DNA of 40,032 nt from Colwellia sp. D2M02 (GCF_018860755.1 NZ_JAHKPW010000079.1:1-40032); one strand, 5' to 3'. Positions 7,816 through 17,728 are shown, counted from the first letter of the stretch. Numbers and translations are program-made. The notes: a model not told the origin generated them from the letters alone.

Positions 7816-8649
7816 TTACTCCGCAGCCGCTGTTAACGTGCCGTTTGAAATATTGGTCGTCAGGGGAATCATCATTAAATCTGGGGCAAGCTGTTTACGC
7901 GCTATACGTAAGGCTTTATTAACACCTAAACGATAATCTTGTGAAAGCGCTTGCCAGTCACCTTTACCGTTTGTTTGTTGCCATTGTCCTAACTGGCTAC
8001 CGTCACGAGTTTGGTAAACTAAGCTAACGCGACCAACACGTAAAAAATCAACATCGGTATTTTGACCATTAAGCGCTAGCGTGCCGCTATAAGCTTCAAT
8101 AGTACGTCCGTAATCTACTTCTATTTGATAAGCTTCTAACACGCGGCGAAATTTTTCAGAAACCGCAATATCTGCGCGGTTCATCATGGCTTTTAAATCG
8201 TTAACGCGTTTAGCACGCTCAACGGGTAAAAACGGCACATCAAGGGCAATAAAGTCTTCTAGAGTGGTGATCATACGCGCCATTAACGGTGAGATTTGAC
8301 GCTCAATAACACTGACTTCTTCCATTGACTGTGCCAGTTGAGCTAACTCAGCCATTTGATTATCAAGCTGGTTTTGCATTTGTTGGTTATACACGGTTAA
8401 ACCGTCAACTTCTTTAGTTACCGTTTTAAATTGCTGTAACTTAGTTTGTACTTTTTCGGTGAGCTTATTAACTTTTTGTTGAGACTTAGCCGCTGATTGG
8501 GTGATGTTTTCACCAGCTTCAACCACTTTATTTAATTGGCTATCTGCTTGGGCATTGGTTGTTTGTGCTAAGAGCGCACCAGTAAAAAGCAAGCTACTTG
8601 CTTGCAAACTTACCACTAAGCTAGCTGTAGCTAAGGGTGACAATTTCAT
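7816..8649 (-). CDS. DUF3450 periplasmic protein, first gene of the TonB2-type operon
   Basis: This 277-residue protein has a signal peptide (MKLSPLATASLVV through about residue 30). A long coiled-coil stretch (about 40-125, many Gln/Leu heptads) is followed by a globular C-terminal half. The composition and the location directly before ttpC identify it as the DUF3450 protein that accompanies TtpC/ExbB/ExbD/TonB. Its role is unproven, but its coiled coil probably pairs with that of TtpC in the periplasm. I chose the start at 8649 because AAAAGG sits seven bases upstream. The in-frame ATG at 8667 has no ribosome-binding site and would add six residues before the signal peptide. Confidence 0.85.
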   Translation of the reverse strand: MKLSPLATASLVVSLQASSLLFTGALLAQTTNAQADSQLNKVVEAGENITQSAAKSQQKVNKLTEKVQTKLQQFKTVTKEVDGLTVYNQQMQNQLDNQMAELAQLAQSMEEVSVIERQISPLMARMITTLEDFIALDVPFLPVERAKRVNDLKAMMNRADIAVSEKFRRVLEAYQIEVDYGRTIEAYSGTLALNGQNTDVDFLRVGRVSLVYQTRDGSQLGQWQQTNGKGDWQALSQDYRLGVNKALRIARKQLAPDLMMIPLTTNISNGTLTAAAE

Positions 8650-8812
8650 ATTGATACCTTTTGTCATTTTGATTACAGACTTAATTACAGATAAAAAGCA
8701 ATAATTAAGCGCATTAAATTAATGTGACAAAGTGTACCGAGGTAATGTGACACTTAAGTTGAAGAAATATGACGCTTTGGTTTCATTGATATTTCAGTTT
8801 AATGACAGTGAT

Positions 8813-9202
8813 TTATTTCTTACTTGATTTGATGTGAGCCTTATCTTTAGAAAGTACATACGGTGCGTAAAGCAAGCTTATGATAAAACAATAAATAATA
8901 GGGATTAAAGCAACACTTAAGCCAGTAAGTACGGCTTGGCTATCTCCGCTTGCGCCTTGAAGGGTTAATATAACGCCGTAGATAAACATTAGGCCACCAC
9001 TAAACCAGCACACTTTAAAACTTGTATTTAATCGTTGGCTTATTGCTTTTTTGGGCTGTATAAATATCGCAGCTAGCGTAGGAAAAAATACGATTGCAAT
9101 GGATTGTGGGTCGAAAAACATTACCCAGTCATTCAACAATACTAAGTCGACAATAAGGTAACTACAAATAACCCAATAAATAATTAAACCTATATTTCTC
9201 AT
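8813..9202 (-). CDS. Small four-helix membrane protein resembling a MotA/PomA with its cytoplasmic domain missing
   Basis: This 129-residue protein has four hydrophobic segments (about 5-24, 30-49, 64-84 and 92-113). By eye, the first half (FFDPQSIAIVFFPTLAAIF) resembles the MotA/PomA N-terminus around the second helix. The second half (GVILTLQGAS, GLSVALIPIIYCFIIS, AP) resembles MotA helices 3-4, where a conserved AVALLTTLYG is followed by a Pro. The large cytoplasmic loop that normally separates these pairs is reduced to about 15 residues. The ATG has AAGGA eight bases upstream. It is encoded just upstream of the TonB operon on the same strand, 163 bp before it. It could equally be an unrelated small membrane protein; a profile search would decide. 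Confidence 0.5.
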   Translation of the reverse strand: MRNIGLIIYWVICSYLIVDLVLLNDWVMFFDPQSIAIVFFPTLAAIFIQPKKAISQRLNTSFKVCWFSGGLMFIYGVILTLQGASGDSQAVLTGLSVALIPIIYCFIISLLYAPYVLSKDKAHIKSSKK

Positions 9203-9281
9203 TGTTAAAATCCTTTTAATATATTTGTATTTTTTATGACTGTTTTTAAGTAAAGCGCTATTAAAATCGAGTGCAGGCTAG

Positions 9282-10511
9282 TTATATTTTTGTAGTCACG
9301 CACCGAAGCATATAATCGTCTTGCAACGGGCCGTTAAAACATACTCTCTTTGCTGCTTTTATTGGTGGCTCATTTTTATCATAAGGGCTTTTTGCTTTAT
9401 CTACACCGCCATATAAGTGGTTAAACAATGTTACTTTTGCGTCAAAGTCCATAAACCTGGCAATGTACTCATCGAAGTTTGGTAGGGCAATATCAGTTAA
9501 AACACTGCCAATATAATTTCGAATGAAAGATTTAGAGCCGCTTATATCAGCACCTGTGGTTTTAGCAAATTGCGCTGGAGTGAGTAACGACCTTTGCCCT
9601 AACTGCGTATAAACGCTCGCGTTAGCGTTCACAGTCATATTAGGCTTATAAAGAATACGGGTGATCCAACCAGGAAAATCGTCGCCAAGATGAAAAATTT
9701 CAGGGTCTCTATCTAACGCCTTTAGCATATAAAACGACATAGCAAACTCCCTTGCAAAGCTTTTACTCAGGTCTTTTTCCTCGTGGCTTAGTGTATTAAT
9801 AGTATCAAGGTTAAGCTGTGACTGAGCACCAATAACACTTAGCACATCAACAACTTCAGCCGCTTCCATCAAAAAGAATACCTTACCAATGAGGTTATCT
9901 TGTAATGCTAAAAATTTTCTTAAGGTGGCGAGTTGTTGCTGTAGTGCGGTAATAGCGCCCTGAGAATTCCCTGCTTGATGCGCTTTTATCGCATGTAGTA
10001 CTTTAATACGCTCGGCTGCTCTTAGATATTGTAATGGTGGAAATACTTCGGTAATTAAAGGTTTAGTGAGTGTTTGGTAGTGGTTAAACTGATGAAAGTG
10101 GTTCACCCTTGCAAGTAACTCTTGGTAGTCTGTTTGTTGCAACTCGTCACTCAAGTCAGAAGAAAACAATAAAGCTAAACAGCCCTCTTCCCAAGCTCGA
10201 CAAAAAAGCTCACCGCTGGGTAAAGGAAGTTTTTTTGCTTGCTCATACTCTACAACCTGATAAGAATCGTTTAACTCAAGCTGCTGGTACTGCTTAAATA
10301 ACGCCTTGCCGACATCTGCTGGTTCATCGTTTTTATTGGCATAAAAACCTAATAAGTAAAAATAGGCTTCGTTGTATACTGGGGTTTCTATGTAAGCCAT
10401 TAACTCATTGCTTTGAGAAGATAATTCATCATCTATTTGGGCTATAAGCACTAATGTGCTGACAAATAATAGAATAACAATAAGTGTTTTCATGAAAGCT
10501 AAATACCTCAT
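9282..10511 (-). CDS. Unrecognised exported or membrane-anchored protein
   Basis: This 409-residue protein has one N-terminal hydrophobic segment (about residues 6-25) followed by Asp/Glu-rich, mostly helical sequence without motifs I recognise. Cysteines occur in a pair near 122-129 (CRAWEEGC) and again near the C-terminus (CFN..., LRC), so disulfides are possible. This fits an extracytoplasmic location. The start could be the ATG at 10511 or the ATG at 10493 (MKTLIVILLF). The second gives a cleaner signal anchor, and neither has an ideally spaced Shine-Dalgarno sequence. The upstream region is a set of degenerate tandem repeats that even overlaps the first start. No operon partner is evident. 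Confidence 0.6.
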   Translation of the reverse strand: MRYLAFMKTLIVILLFVSTLVLIAQIDDELSSQSNELMAYIETPVYNEAYFYLLGFYANKNDEPADVGKALFKQYQQLELNDSYQVVEYEQAKKLPLPSGELFCRAWEEGCLALLFSSDLSDELQQTDYQELLARVNHFHQFNHYQTLTKPLITEVFPPLQYLRAAERIKVLHAIKAHQAGNSQGAITALQQQLATLRKFLALQDNLIGKVFFLMEAAEVVDVLSVIGAQSQLNLDTINTLSHEEKDLSKSFAREFAMSFYMLKALDRDPEIFHLGDDFPGWITRILYKPNMTVNANASVYTQLGQRSLLTPAQFAKTTGADISGSKSFIRNYIGSVLTDIALPNFDEYIARFMDFDAKVTLFNHLYGGVDKAKSPYDKNEPPIKAAKRVCFNGPLQDDYMLRCVTTKI

Positions 10512-10580
10512 ATTAATTAGTAATACCTAAAGTAATTATTCATATCTGAAATAATTACTAATACCTAGAATAATTAATAT
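10501..10580. repeat. Degenerate tandem repeats (about 18-20 bp) upstream of the 9282-10511 gene
   Basis: Four units resembling TAATACCTAAATAATTA can be aligned: 10501-10520, 10521-10540, 10541-10558 and 10559-10578. The first overlaps the possible start codon at 10511. The units share the core TACCT (TATCT in the third) followed by an AATTA tract. Confidence 0.5.
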
Positions 10581-10706
10581 GTGGACGACAAAGCTCCAAC
10601 AGGTTAATTAAACATCCTTGTAATGCAACCTATTAGGTCACCTTAAATTTACAATGAAAAGCTATTTATTCAAAGTCTTATATTAAATTAGTTATCTAAA
10701 CCGAAG

Positions 10707-10741
10707 TATAAAAAAATAAAGCCACTTTACGTGGCTTTATT
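10707..10741 (-). terminator. Intrinsic terminator downstream of the 10802-13531 receptor gene
   Basis: The perfect stem AATAAAGCCAC (10715-10725) / GTGGCTTTATT (10731-10741) has a 5-nt loop. On the minus strand it is followed by a U-rich tract (plus-strand A-run around 10710-10716). It lies about 60 bp after the receptor stop codon. Confidence 0.85.
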
Positions 10742-10801
10742 AAAATGCTTTGACTCGTCCTGAGTAAGGTTGACACTTACGCTATGAAGATTTAGCGCTA
10801 A

Positions 10802-13531
10802 TTAAAACTCCCACTTTAAAGAAACCTCAAAAGCAGTACCGCGTGTTTCGCTACGCATTAGCGTATCTTCAAATTCAATTTCTTTATCTTGGTTTAAAAT
10901 GTTTTGCACTTTAAACTTTAGCGTTGACGAATACGTTGGGAAGTAGCTATAAACAAAATCTAGCGAGTGAAACGGCTGCTCAAAAGCATCATCTTTCTCA
11001 TCCATACCTGGAATAATAATACGCTCAGCAAATACGTTATACGCGAGTGTGGCACTGTGATTACCGTTTGGTGCATCCCAGCCTAAGTTCATATTAACTA
11101 CCCACGGCGAATGACCTGTCATAGCGCGTGTTGGGTTAGTGATGGTAGTTGATACCCCAGTTTGCTCTACAACATTCTGAGTATTAATGTTAATTTCTGA
11201 ATCACTTAAAGTGACATTACCTGATAAGAAGAAGTCTGCGCCATTAACACCCGCAAACTCACCTAGTGAGGTAAAGTCTTTTAAGAACTCCATTTCAACA
11301 CCGTAAACAAAACCGTCTTCTGCGTTAGCAATACGAATTAACGGCGGGCCATCTTGTGCTGGTGATTGCACCGCTTCAATTGGCTTATCCATGTCCTTGT
11401 AAAATAAGCCTACTGATAAGTTTTCACCTGTATCTAAATACCATTCCCAACGTAAATCGTAGTTGTTAATCGCGGTACTAGTAACACTTGGCGTACCGCC
11501 AATAGGGAAACCTGTTAACGGGTCAATATATGTTGCAGGTGCTACTTCGCGAATATCTGGGCGAATAGTGGTTTGCGAGAAAGAAGCGCGCACTTGCATT
11601 TCTTTATCTATTTCATAAGTTACCGTTAGTGCTCCAAACACATCATCTTCTTTGAAGCTTAGTTTTTCTAGGTCTTCTTCTGTTGGTATCGCCGGTAGGT
11701 CAAACAAACCTGTTGCGGGGTCAAGCGGGGCAACCACTTGACGAAAGTCTTCATAACGAAGTCCTGCGCTAATACGCCAGTTTTGCGCCAAAAACATATC
11801 GATTTGACCAAAATAGGCATCAATCATTTGACCTGAGTAGTAATCATCACCGTCAACTGAAGTATCGCGAATAATATTATCACTACCTTTTAGTGGGTAA
11901 TTAAGCATAACATCATCATTAAGGATGACATTCATTTGATTACCACTTAAATCAAGGTTATCAAAAGCTAAGGTATTTACATCGATACGTCTTGCCATCG
12001 CATCGCGCGATTTAGTGACGAAGTTACCGCCAGCTTTCAGCTCAATTTCAGCACCAGAAACCATCAGTGGTAATGAAAATGTATAACCGTAGTTTTCAAC
12101 TTCATCATCTAAGTCTTGAAAACTATAGCGACTTGCCGTAGTAGCTTTTCTTAATGAGCTTTCGTTAACTGGATCAAATATTCCGTCTTCTGGCTGACCA
12201 TTTGAACCATCAGCAATAATATAACGTGTAGTAATATTACCCGGTGCATAACGATTTGAGCGAGAGTCAGAGTAGAACCAATCAAGGCCTAAGTTCATAA
12301 AATCAGTAAAGTTGTGTGTACCACGAATTTGATTAGCGATCATTTGACGCTCTTCGTAAATCACTTCGCTGTCACGTACACGTAAACCATCACTCATTTT
12401 AACGTTATTAGTATTACCTAGCTTGTCACGAATTTCATCAAGTGTGTCGTGCAAAATTAAACTAGAAAGCTCAATACGGTGATCACGCTTGTATTCTAAG
12501 CCCATGTTTAACATGCCAGAAAATCGTACTGTGTGCTCAGTTGATTGAATATCATCAAAGCCGCGCACTAGTGACCAGCTTGCTGGGTTATCGTTTGTTG
12601 CTTCGCTATAAGTAAAGTCTTGTCCTTCGTATTCTTCTGATACTCGCCATTTATTATCGTAAGAAATAGCGGTGAGAAAACCAAAACGAAAATCGTCAAA
12701 GTCGTAGCGGTTACCTAAGGTGATATCTAAACCGGTATTCGGGTTAATACTCGCACTTTTAGGGTCATAATCACGGTTCATTTGCGCCGCAATTTCACGA
12801 TTATCTTGTTGTGACAAGTCATTTAACGAGCTATAACTTGACCAAAGATTTTTTAAATCTTGTGGCGCTGCACGTGTGCTATCATCAATGCCGTACCAAT
12901 CATCGTCACCACCGTTATAAATGAGGCCGTCATCAAAGTTATTGCTATTACCGCCAATTTTTCCTTGAACATTAAAAACAAAGTCACTGGGTATTGACTT
13001 TAAGCGTACGTCAACATTACCACCAGCAAAGTGCGCAGGCATACTCGCTGAATATGACTTTTGTACCGACAAAGATTCAATGATTGATGAAGGGAATAAA
13101 TCTAACGGGATAACGGTACGTGTTGGATCAGGGCTTGGTACTGCGGCACCATTAAGCTGCGTACTTGAAAAACGTTCACCTAAGCCGCGTACATAAATAT
13201 ATTTTCCGTCAACCAAGGTAATCCCCGTAATACGACGAAGCGCTGCAGCAGCGTCTGAGTCACCAGTACGAGAAATTTGTTCACTACCTAAAATATCAGC
13301 GATAAACGCTTGGTTTTTTCGCTCTTGCATTACGGCGCTAGCTGTTCCTTTTAAGCGACTTGCTTTAACAACCACTTCTTCCATGGCCTGTTCTTGTGCA
13401 TTGACCTCTGCTGTTTCTTCAACTTGCTCGGCATAAACCGCTGAAACATTAAGGCAAGTAGCTAGTGCGATGGCAACACGAGAAAAATTAAATCGGCTAA
13501 ATAAGTCTGAGCGTTTAGCGTTTGTGTTCAT
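10802..13531 (-). CDS. TonB-dependent outer-membrane receptor, probably phosphate-regulated
   Basis: This 909-residue receptor has a signal peptide (about 1-34, ending VYA). A plug domain (about 60-180) contains RRITGITLVDGKYIYVRGLG and ends with a GGNVDVRLK segment. A long beta-barrel follows, ending in aromatic Phe (SLKWEF), the outer-membrane insertion signal. The substrate is not evident. It is the second gene after the two-half lipoprotein, separated by 89 bp that hold a 16-bp-arm hairpin. The two form one operon with a Pho box upstream, so the substrate may be a phosphorus compound, but this is an inference. AGAGG lies six bases before the ATG. Energy would come from a TonB complex such as that at 3.2-8.7 kb. 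Confidence 0.9.
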   Translation of the reverse strand: MNTNAKRSDLFSRFNFSRVAIALATCLNVSAVYAEQVEETAEVNAQEQAMEEVVVKASRLKGTASAVMQERKNQAFIADILGSEQISRTGDSDAAAALRRITGITLVDGKYIYVRGLGERFSSTQLNGAAVPSPDPTRTVIPLDLFPSSIIESLSVQKSYSASMPAHFAGGNVDVRLKSIPSDFVFNVQGKIGGNSNNFDDGLIYNGGDDDWYGIDDSTRAAPQDLKNLWSSYSSLNDLSQQDNREIAAQMNRDYDPKSASINPNTGLDITLGNRYDFDDFRFGFLTAISYDNKWRVSEEYEGQDFTYSEATNDNPASWSLVRGFDDIQSTEHTVRFSGMLNMGLEYKRDHRIELSSLILHDTLDEIRDKLGNTNNVKMSDGLRVRDSEVIYEERQMIANQIRGTHNFTDFMNLGLDWFYSDSRSNRYAPGNITTRYIIADGSNGQPEDGIFDPVNESSLRKATTASRYSFQDLDDEVENYGYTFSLPLMVSGAEIELKAGGNFVTKSRDAMARRIDVNTLAFDNLDLSGNQMNVILNDDVMLNYPLKGSDNIIRDTSVDGDDYYSGQMIDAYFGQIDMFLAQNWRISAGLRYEDFRQVVAPLDPATGLFDLPAIPTEEDLEKLSFKEDDVFGALTVTYEIDKEMQVRASFSQTTIRPDIREVAPATYIDPLTGFPIGGTPSVTSTAINNYDLRWEWYLDTGENLSVGLFYKDMDKPIEAVQSPAQDGPPLIRIANAEDGFVYGVEMEFLKDFTSLGEFAGVNGADFFLSGNVTLSDSEININTQNVVEQTGVSTTITNPTRAMTGHSPWVVNMNLGWDAPNGNHSATLAYNVFAERIIIPGMDEKDDAFEQPFHSLDFVYSYFPTYSSTLKFKVQNILNQDKEIEFEDTLMRSETRGTAFEVSLKWEF

Positions 13532-13554
13532 TTGAAACCTCTTCTCTTAGAAAG

Positions 13555-13597
13555 AATGATGCGGTAACTCAAGTTATAAAGGAGTTACCGCATCATT
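13555..13597 (-). other. Strong intercistronic hairpin between lipoprotein and receptor genes
   Basis: The perfect 16-bp inverted repeat AATGATGCGGTAACTC (13555-13570) / GAGTTACCGCATCATT (13582-13597) has an 11-nt loop. No U-run follows on the minus strand, so it is not a classical terminator. It is more likely an RNA-processing or stabilising element that sets different levels of the two products. Confidence 0.7.
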
Positions 13598-13620
13598 AAA
13601 GACGGGCTAGTTAGGCGTTA

Positions 13621-16476
13621 TTACTTTAAACCAACCGTCCAGTTAGCAGTCCAGTCGTTGCTTTTTGATACGGCGCCGATATGGCTGGCATTATCAAAGA
13701 AAGCATTACCTGAGAAGTCTTTTGCTGTTGTGGTATCTAAGGTGAAGATACCCTCAAGTACATCACTCATACCCGTTGCAGTAGAGTTAGCTGTATTTTG
13801 ATTTAACACCCAATCTTGAGCATTAAGTAATACCGTACCGTCCGTTGCTTTAGCATCTTTAAAGTTTTCACTACACGCAAATACTGAGTTACTGATAACT
13901 GTTTCGCCTGCTAATGCTTGGCTAGCGGTTACTGAACTAGTATCACCACCTTCAATCTCAAAACACTCACCCGCAGCATTCGTTACAACAAAGTTATGTA
14001 ACTGTGCTTTAGTACCTTCACGTAAATAAATACCTTCAGAGTCTTTATCAGCTGTATCAAAACCATTACCAATAATGGTCATGTTCGCGATAGTAGGATT
14101 AGACTGCGGCTCTTTTGCTGGTGATGAGCCATCGTTATCTGCTTCAATAGCGCGGTTAGCTTCACCATCGTTATCAGCATGTTTAACAAGTACATATTGC
14201 ATATTGCCTCGATAACCATTATCCCAATCTACGCTGTCATCTTTGTTACCTGTTAAAACAACATACTTTAAGTTAACCGTACCACCGAAGAATTCGACAC
14301 CATCATCTGCATTTTCATGTACTTGAATATATTCAACTTTAGTGCCTGAGCCAACACCACCAAAAGTAATGCCGTTTAGTTCGTTATCTGGGGCAATTTC
14401 ATAGCCTGCGTGTTTAACAACTACATAGCGCAATGTACCTGAGCTATCAGTGTCATCAGTGCCACCAAATACTGCACCTTCTTCAACACCTTCTACTTGT
14501 AAAGCACAATCAGAGCCATCGCTCGGGCATTTGTTTGACTTAGCATTACCTAAAATCACAATACCGCCCCATTGGCCTGCACTGGTTTCTAAGCCACTAA
14601 TATCTTCACTTGAAGTAAAGGTAATTGGAGCACTAGCACTGCCGTTTGCTTCAATTTTAGAGTCGCGACTTACCACTAAATAATCACCGCCTGAGCGACC
14701 AAAAATAGTCGTACCTGCTTCTATCGTTAACGTAGCTGAGCTGGCTTTATCGTCACCAACAAATACTGGACCATTTAACGCATATAAGTTATTTGCCGTT
14801 AACGTAATGTTTTCAACGATACGACCACTAATTTGACAGGTGGTAGTTACGCCATCAGCCGGTGTGATTGATGTAGTACCTGTAGGACAACCTTCACTTT
14901 CTGCCGCAGCAGTTACAACACCGCCACCAAAACCAAATGCCCAGCCGTCACGCCAGTCGTTACTACCGTCAAGAGCACCAACATAGTCAACACTGTCAAA
15001 CCATGCATCTTGTGTATTAGCAACATTTTGACCCGCATCTGCCGCAATTAATGGTGAATTACTATCTGGTACGCCAGCTTCATCAATAAGTACTGAGTTA
15101 GAAACGCTATTAGAGGTTTCATCACTAAACCAAGTTGCTAAATCTAGTAATACAGAGCCGTCGGCTGCTTTAGCATTTTTAAAGTTCTCGCCGTTATTAC
15201 AAGCCATTACAACATTTTGCATAACAATTTTGCCGCTTGTCGCGTTATCAACTGTTACTGAAGAAGTATCGCCACCTTCAAACTCTAAACACTCACCCAT
15301 TTCGCTTGGGCCGGTTACCACAGTATTGAAGATTTTAGCTGCTGTACCTTCGCGTAAATAAATACCTTCAGAGGCTTTATCTGGTGTATCAAAGTTATTA
15401 CCAATAATGGTCATATTTGAAATAGTTGGATTAGATTGTGGCTCTTTAGCTGGTGATGAACCGTCGTTATCTGCTTCAATAGCGCGGTTAGCTTCACCGG
15501 CATTTTTAGCGTGTTCAATATAAACGTGCTGCAACATACCGCGGTAACCGTTATCCCAATCAACACTGTCATCTTGGTTAGCCGTTAACACTAAATGTTT
15601 AATGCTTGCCGCACCACCAAAAAACTCAACACCATCATCGGCATTTGAGTGCACTTGAATGTAATCAAGCATTGTTTGCGAACCAACACCGCCAAAAGTA
15701 ATACCGTTTAACTCATTATCAGGTGCAATTTCATAACCTGCATATTTAACAACGACATACTTTAATGCGCCTGAGTTATCGTCCCAGTCAGTACCGCCAA
15801 ACACAGCACCTTCAGCGACACCTTCAACTTGTAATGCACAAGCGCTGCCATCTGTAGGACACTTGTTTGATGGTGCATTACCTAAAATAACCATGCCGCC
15901 CCATTGACCTGCGCTAGTTGCTTCGCCTTTAACATCTTGTACTGAGGTGAAAATAATTGGCTTAGTTTTTGAACCTTCAGCCATGATTTTAGCATCGCGA
16001 TGTACGACTAAATAATCATTACCTGACTGGCCAAATAAAACACTGTTTGGCTCAATAGTTAAGGTTGCGCCAGCCATCACTTCTAAAGCACCACTAATCG
16101 CGTACATCACTTTTTTACCATCGGCACTTGCCGTTAATGTGATATTTTCAGTGATTTGACCATCCATTATTTGCACTTGAACATCAAACCCTAACGCAGC
16201 TGATACTTCGTTACTTAAGGCTGTGCTTGACTTACCTGGCAATTCAACATCACTACCACCGCCGTTACCTGTACCAGTGTCAGGGTTATTGATAACGGTA
16301 TCACCTACTGAATTGTCTACATCTGATGATAAATTAATGTCACCACCACAAGCGGTTAAACCTAATGCTAACGCGCCAACAAGTGTGGTGTGTTTTGCAG
16401 TTTTTTTAGCTGAGGCAATTGCCGTATTAATCGCAGTATTCGTAGCGCTGACTTTAAATAGTTTGTTTAATTGCAT
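13621..16476 (-). CDS. Large two-half repeat lipoprotein, probably beta-helical, partner of the receptor
   Basis: This 951-residue protein has a lipoprotein signal with lipobox LTACGG (Cys43). It consists of two similar halves (about 100-500 and 530-945). Both halves carry the same landmarks in the same order: ENITLTA, GGDYLVV or GNDYLVV, GQWGG, ILGNA, CALQVEG, the ELNGITFGGVGS stretch, NADDGVEFFGG, DSVDWDNGYRG and EADNDGSSPAKEPQSNPT. Such regular Gly/Asp/Asn-rich repeats suggest a right-handed parallel beta-helix. It is presumably outer-membrane anchored and may capture or process the ligand of the receptor encoded next in the operon. GGAG lies nine bases before the ATG. A Pho box lies about 175 bp upstream. 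I cannot name an enzymatic activity. Confidence 0.8.
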   Translation of the reverse strand: MQLNKLFKVSATNTAINTAIASAKKTAKHTTLVGALALGLTACGGDINLSSDVDNSVGDTVINNPDTGTGNGGGSDVELPGKSSTALSNEVSAALGFDVQVQIMDGQITENITLTASADGKKVMYAISGALEVMAGATLTIEPNSVLFGQSGNDYLVVHRDAKIMAEGSKTKPIIFTSVQDVKGEATSAGQWGGMVILGNAPSNKCPTDGSACALQVEGVAEGAVFGGTDWDDNSGALKYVVVKYAGYEIAPDNELNGITFGGVGSQTMLDYIQVHSNADDGVEFFGGAASIKHLVLTANQDDSVDWDNGYRGMLQHVYIEHAKNAGEANRAIEADNDGSSPAKEPQSNPTISNMTIIGNNFDTPDKASEGIYLREGTAAKIFNTVVTGPSEMGECLEFEGGDTSSVTVDNATSGKIVMQNVVMACNNGENFKNAKAADGSVLLDLATWFSDETSNSVSNSVLIDEAGVPDSNSPLIAADAGQNVANTQDAWFDSVDYVGALDGSNDWRDGWAFGFGGGVVTAAAESEGCPTGTTSITPADGVTTTCQISGRIVENITLTANNLYALNGPVFVGDDKASSATLTIEAGTTIFGRSGGDYLVVSRDSKIEANGSASAPITFTSSEDISGLETSAGQWGGIVILGNAKSNKCPSDGSDCALQVEGVEEGAVFGGTDDTDSSGTLRYVVVKHAGYEIAPDNELNGITFGGVGSGTKVEYIQVHENADDGVEFFGGTVNLKYVVLTGNKDDSVDWDNGYRGNMQYVLVKHADNDGEANRAIEADNDGSSPAKEPQSNPTIANMTIIGNGFDTADKDSEGIYLREGTKAQLHNFVVTNAAGECFEIEGGDTSSVTASQALAGETVISNSVFACSENFKDAKATDGTVLLNAQDWVLNQNTANSTATGMSDVLEGIFTLDTTTAKDFSGNAFFDNASHIGAVSKSNDWTANWTVGLK

Positions 16477-16509
16477 GTTTTTCTGCTCCGCAGAGTTAGT
16501 TGTTAGACC

Positions 16510-16576
16510 AAAGAATTAAATAGTTAAATTAAATAACTAAGTTAAATAATTAAGTTAAATACATAAGTTGAATGAT
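16510..16576. repeat. Degenerate 13-14 bp AT-rich tandem repeats in the lipoprotein leader
   Basis: Units resembling AGTTAAATAATTAA recur about five times (for example AAATTAAATAACTA, AGTTAAATAATTAA, GTTAAATACATAA, GTTGAATGATTAA). They lie between the Pho box and the lipoprotein start codon. Confidence 0.5.
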
Positions 16577-16625
16577 TAATTTTTCGAACATGCTACAAGG
16601 GATAAATGACAAAAATGTTTTAGAA

Positions 16626-16651
16626 ATATTACCGTTTAGGGTCGGTAATAT
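16626..16651. promoter_or_regulatory. Perfect 9-bp inverted repeat beside the Pho box (operator candidate)
   Basis: ATATTACCG (16626-16634) and CGGTAATAT (16643-16651) are separated by 8 bp. The second arm touches the Pho box. It may be an operator for a dimeric regulator of the lipoprotein-receptor operon or of hemF. Confidence 0.4.
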
Positions 16652-16667
16652 GACAAACAAATGACAG
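16650..16667 (-). promoter_or_regulatory. Pho box (PhoB binding site) for the lipoprotein-receptor operon
   Basis: Read on the minus strand, this is CTGTCATTTGTTTGTCAT. It contains two TGTCAT half-sites in direct orientation with an 11-bp period, and it matches the PhoB consensus CTGTCAT-N4-CTGTCAT at 13 of 14 half-site bases. A further TGTCAT half-site lies at 16606-16611. It faces the lipoprotein gene. The hemF promoter lies 26 bp away on the other side. Confidence 0.65.
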
Positions 16668-16692
16668 TAAGCTTTTTCAGCTTGTTTTGATT

Positions 16693-16721
16693 TTGACACG
16701 CCTATACGCATTCTCTACAAT
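16693..16721 (+). promoter_or_regulatory. Sigma-70 promoter of hemF
   Basis: A -35 box TTGACA (16693-16698) and a -10 box TACAAT (16716-16721) are separated by exactly 17 bp. The predicted transcript starts near 16728, about 25 nt before the hemF ATG. Confidence 0.8.
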
Positions 16722-16746
16722 GCACGTCTTGCCAACTTACTCATAA

Positions 16747-17685
<939 letters not shown>

Positions 17686-17728
17686 AAGTGAGTTTGCAAG
17701 GCAGTGGTATTAAGGATATTTAAATACA

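Noticed and set aside
8721-8752. Two ATGTGACA direct repeats upstream of the DUF3450 operon as a second Pho box
   Set aside because: The spacing is 23 bp and not 11 bp, and the half-sites differ from TGTCAT; evidence is too weak.
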